Positions 62,366-64,000 of a DNA stretch of 64,000 nucleotides are shown here, one piece after another; the first letter of the stretch is position 1, and every line of letters starts with the position of its first letter. The stretch is taken from NCBI RefSeq assembly GCF_008801715.1, contig NZ_VZPG01000003.1:454295-518294 (forward strand). Reading direction: 5' to 3'. The notes below the pieces were generated by a model. That model ran no database searches. It worked only from the letters and a program-made list of their open reading frames with translations, and had not been told where the DNA came from. Source of the stretch: Pseudochrobactrum saccharolyticum. Lineage in GTDB: Bacteria > Pseudomonadota > Alphaproteobacteria > Rhizobiales > Rhizobiaceae. A program made the translations under genes and the position numbers.

Positions 62366-62654
62366 GCCTTAGGAGGCGGTCATTCAGCTTCTCACAGGCA
62401 GACCAGTTAAAATTGAATACGTCGCCTCCGTTTGGGCCAACAGTTACCGGCCCCTCATCCGCCGCAGTCGGGTACAGGCATTCATATTCAACACGAGCGC
62501 GAACATACCGATCAGCACGGGCAAGGTTGGCAATCGTAATTGCTCCCGCTTCTTTCAACGCACCGATAACTTCTTTCCAGATCAGGGATGCAAGCTCTGC
62601 CCGCTCTTCATTCTCGCGGAAAATTTGCGCGTAACGCGGCTGGTTTATCTTCAT
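62253..62654 (-). CDS. Terminase small subunit (P27-like)
   Basis: 133 residues; MKINQPRYAQIFRENEERAE, then AITIANLARADRYVRARVEY, NFNWSACEKLNDRLLRLEKA fit P27-type small terminases that recognise the packaging site. The frame ends inside the large-subunit gene. A G-rich stretch lies just upstream and may hold the cos site. Confidence 0.82.
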   Translation of the reverse strand: MKINQPRYAQIFRENEERAELASLIWKEVIGALKEAGAITIANLARADRYVRARVEYECLYPTAADEGPVTVGPNGGDVFNFNWSACEKLNDRLLRLEKAMFGEAVAKETSQKEKTGGAPSDEFLGSHNGLRQ

Positions 62655-62702
62655 ATGAACGCCTTAGACCCGTACCCCCTTTGTGAAACTGGTTTGAGTG
62701 AA

Positions 62703-62760
62703 AATGAAGGGGGGACGCGGGTACTGCAAAACAAGGGGGGTCTTTAAGATTTAGGGGGGG
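62703..62760. other. G-tract region upstream of the terminase, possible cos region
   Basis: Three runs of G (six, six and seven) occur within about 55 bases on the plus strand, between GAAGGGGGGAC and AGGGGGGGCTTC. There is no convincing gene here. The position, between HNH and terminase genes, is where cohesive-end sites of HK97-like phages lie. Confidence 0.4.
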
Positions 62761-62770
62761 CTTCGACCAA

Positions 62771-62974
62771 TCAGATTGCTTGAATATGTCCTCTTGCAAG
62801 CGCATCACAATCAGGCTCAATAATGCCTGCTTCTACCTGCTGCATGCTTACCTTAATCGTTATATCTGTACCGTTTACGTCTGCCCACCCAAGCCATTGA
62901 CCATCACACCATGCAGTTAGGCCTGAAGGTGAAGCACGAAGCTCGATACGTTTACGATCCGCTTGCATGCTCAT
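62771..62974 (-). CDS. Small hypothetical phage protein
   Basis: About 67 residues from an ATG that overlaps the HNH stop (ATGA). It begins MSMQADRKRIELRASPSGLT and has AWCDGQWLGWADVNGTDITI. ATGs at residues 1 and 3 both have a nearby GAGGG. The function is unknown. Confidence 0.65.
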   Translation of the reverse strand: MSMQADRKRIELRASPSGLTAWCDGQWLGWADVNGTDITIKVSMQQVEAGIIEPDCDALARGHIQAI

Positions 62975-63336
62975 ACCCTCTTGTTCCATGGGTGATCAGG
63001 ATCGACTGGCCTACCATCATCATCATGACCGCTGATATAGCCTCTGTGTGTGGCTCTCTGTACTGGTTGGTCATGGCAGGACTTACATACTGCTATGATG
63101 TTCTCAGGATCAAGAAACAGCTCCATATCGCCCTTATGATCTTTCTTATGGTGCGCAACAGGCGAATTAGGAACATTCCCCTTGCCTATCAGTAACTCCC
63201 CGCAGCCCGGCCATTGGCAGATGTAATTGTCACGCTGGAATATCTGTAACCGCAACTGCTGCCATGCAGGTAACGCATATAACTTGCGATGCTCTGGCCT
63301 GTGACGCTTACGTGCTTGCTTTGATGTTACCGACAC
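62971..63336 (-). CDS. HNH endonuclease
   Basis: 121 residues; the HNH core reads CQWPGC, AHHKKDHKGDMELFLD (His-His), then PENIIAVCKSCHDQ, with four cysteines for a structural zinc. Such proteins next to terminases are needed for cos cleavage and packaging in HK97-like phages. It starts with GTG, which overlaps the stop of a 12-residue frame (63336-63374) that links it to the small membrane gene upstream. Confidence 0.9.
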   Translation of the reverse strand: MSVTSKQARKRHRPEHRKLYALPAWQQLRLQIFQRDNYICQWPGCGELLIGKGNVPNSPVAHHKKDHKGDMELFLDPENIIAVCKSCHDQPVQRATHRGYISGHDDDGRPVDPDHPWNKRV

Positions 63337-63373
63337 TACGCTGGCCTGCCTGTTACCGGCGCTTCATCAGTCA

Positions 63374-63490
63374 TCACTTACCCCTTGCTGCGGCTGCAAT
63401 CCATGCAATGCCAGCGAGAGCCAACCACATGAGAATGACTATGCCGATAAAGTGCCAGAATGATTGAAAGGTGAATTCGAGAAAGGTCAT
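63374..63490 (-). CDS. Small single-pass membrane protein
   Basis: 38 residues with GGGGAGGG just before the ATG. A membrane helix (FIGIVILMWLALAGIAWIAA) ends in a basic tail (ARGK). TGATG coupling to the tiny next frame and the HNH gene indicates co-expression. No known family is clear. Confidence 0.6.
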   Translation of the reverse strand: MTFLEFTFQSFWHFIGIVILMWLALAGIAWIAAAARGK

Positions 63491-63512
63491 TCACCCTCCC
63501 CATGTTTGGACA

Positions 63513-63537
63513 ATAAAAAACCCCGCACTAGGCGGGG
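63513..63537 (-). terminator. Terminator upstream of the late operon
   Basis: On the minus strand CCCCGC and GCGGGG form a 6-bp GC stem with a 5-base loop followed by TTTTTTATTG. It stops transcripts coming from the right before the late genes begin. Confidence 0.88.
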
Positions 63538-63627
63538 CACCAAGAATTGCATACATATTTACTTAAGAATTTTATATTAGTAATATATAAATTCACGGGG
63601 AATTTTTATTACTTTGGAAGGTTGATT

Positions 63628-63792
63628 ATGCATCATTCAAATAATGAAAATCACTCAATTCCGCCTCCTTTAGAAGAGGAGTGTCGAACCTCATTAGAGC
63701 GCAAAAGCTCAATCACTACAAATTTAATTTATATAGCCACTATATTGATTATATTTAATGCTGTTTATTCAATATCTTGTTTAATTGAGTAG
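63628..63792 (+). CDS. Small plus-strand membrane protein (moron candidate)
   Basis: 54 residues with GGAAGG about 6 bases before the ATG. A polar start (MHHSNNENHSIPPPLEEECR) leads to one C-terminal membrane helix (NLIYIATILIIFNAVYSISC). It is AT-rich and opposite in strand to the late operon, near the prophage tRNA. Unknown function. Confidence 0.6.
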   Translation: MHHSNNENHSIPPPLEEECRTSLERKSSITTNLIYIATILIIFNAVYSISCLIE

Positions 63793-63821
63793 CAACTTCA
63801 GCTGCTTTCCAATGCAACATC

Positions 63822-63895
63822 TGGTTCCGCCTCATGGGATCGAACCACGATCGGCACATTCAAAGTGCGCTGTCCTACCTTTAGGCGAAGGCGGA
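63822..63895 (-). tRNA. tRNA-Gln(TTG)-like gene
   Basis: A 74-base cloverleaf with encoded CCA. The acceptor TCCGCCT pairs with AGGCGGA; the anticodon stem GCGCA/TGTGC (one G-U) holds loop CTTTGAA with TTG as anticodon; the T stem CGTGG/CCATG holds TTCGATC. The D stem has one mismatch. It sits among prophage genes, so it may be phage-borne. Confidence 0.78.
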
Positions 63896-64000
63896 AAATA
63901 AGATCGTCTCACCAAAGAAAAGAACAAATATAGAAATCCCCCTATTCCTATTTTAAGCGCCGTACGGCCTCATTAATCACTCACAGCAATTCACACAGCC

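Noticed and set aside
62608..62820. A 70-codon minus-strand frame between HNH and terminase genes
   Set aside because: It overlaps both neighbouring genes and is made mainly from the C-tracts; no start signal supports it.
53648..63336. Gene transfer agent rather than prophage
   Set aside because: Although the tail chaperone resembles GTA_gp10, the presence of a full tail-fibre region, spanins, GH108 endolysin, morons and a cos-type HNH-terminase set fits an ordinary siphovirus prophage better.
38616..63895. A CRISPR array or insertion sequence in the prophage region
   Set aside because: No regularly spaced direct repeats and no transposase-like reading frame were found on either strand.

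Overview
The window reads as an alphaproteobacterial chromosome, most likely Hyphomicrobiales/Brucellaceae (Brucella, Ochrobactrum or Pseudochrobactrum relatives). This is inferred from the murA - DUF2948 - hisD - UPF0262 - low-Mr phosphatase - infA - maf - yacG order, the fused PhaAB-type antiporter operon, an Omp25-like beta-barrel domain, and an intergenic repeat of a type common in rhizobial genomes. No marker settles the genus.

Host part (1-38690). A signal-peptide amidohydrolase (224-1918) is followed by a minus-strand RND efflux pair (1993-6247). Next come two tandem iron-signalling cassettes, each with a FecI-like ECF sigma factor, a FecR-like anti-sigma factor and an STN-domain TonB-dependent receptor (6503-10876 and 11057-16364). 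The second receptor carries an extra C-terminal Omp25-like barrel. The minus strand then holds the cytochrome bd oxidase genes cydA-cydB-cydX, the CydDC exporter that supports bd assembly, a GbsR/MarR-like regulator with tandem palindromes at its start, and a complete six-gene Mrp/Pha cation-proton antiporter operon. A divergent DadA-like FAD oxidoreductase follows. After it lie crcB, yacG, maf, infA, a phosphatase-family gene, a UPF0262 gene, hisD, a DUF2948 gene, murA, a small conserved gene and tRNA-Thr(GGT).

Prophage part (about 38700 to the right edge). A siphovirus-type HK97-like prophage lies beside tRNA-Thr and runs past the window. At its left edge are plus-strand accessory genes: three small Cys-rich proteins and a possible PD-(D/E)XK nuclease-like protein. 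Read 63490 down to 40854 on the minus strand, the late operon runs HNH nuclease, terminase, portal, protease, capsid, connectors, tail tube, tail chaperone (with a probable -1 frameshift), tape measure, tail tip, tail fibres, then a lysis cassette with a GH108 endolysin and overlapping Rz/Rz1-type spanins. Plus-strand small genes (49343, 53226, 56083, 63628) interrupt it, and several terminator-like hairpins lie inside it, which suggests moron-type insertions and anti-termination. A tRNA-Gln-like gene lies at the right edge. No integrase, repressor or replication gene is visible, so those modules should lie beyond position 64000.

The most notable items are the TonB receptor-Omp25 fusion in a duplicated fecIR cassette, the GGGAAAA frameshift site in the tail chaperone gene, the moron/terminator architecture, the edge-located possible nuclease, the operator-like palindromes before the cyd regulator, and a 24-residue fossil of a second lysozyme in front of the endolysin.
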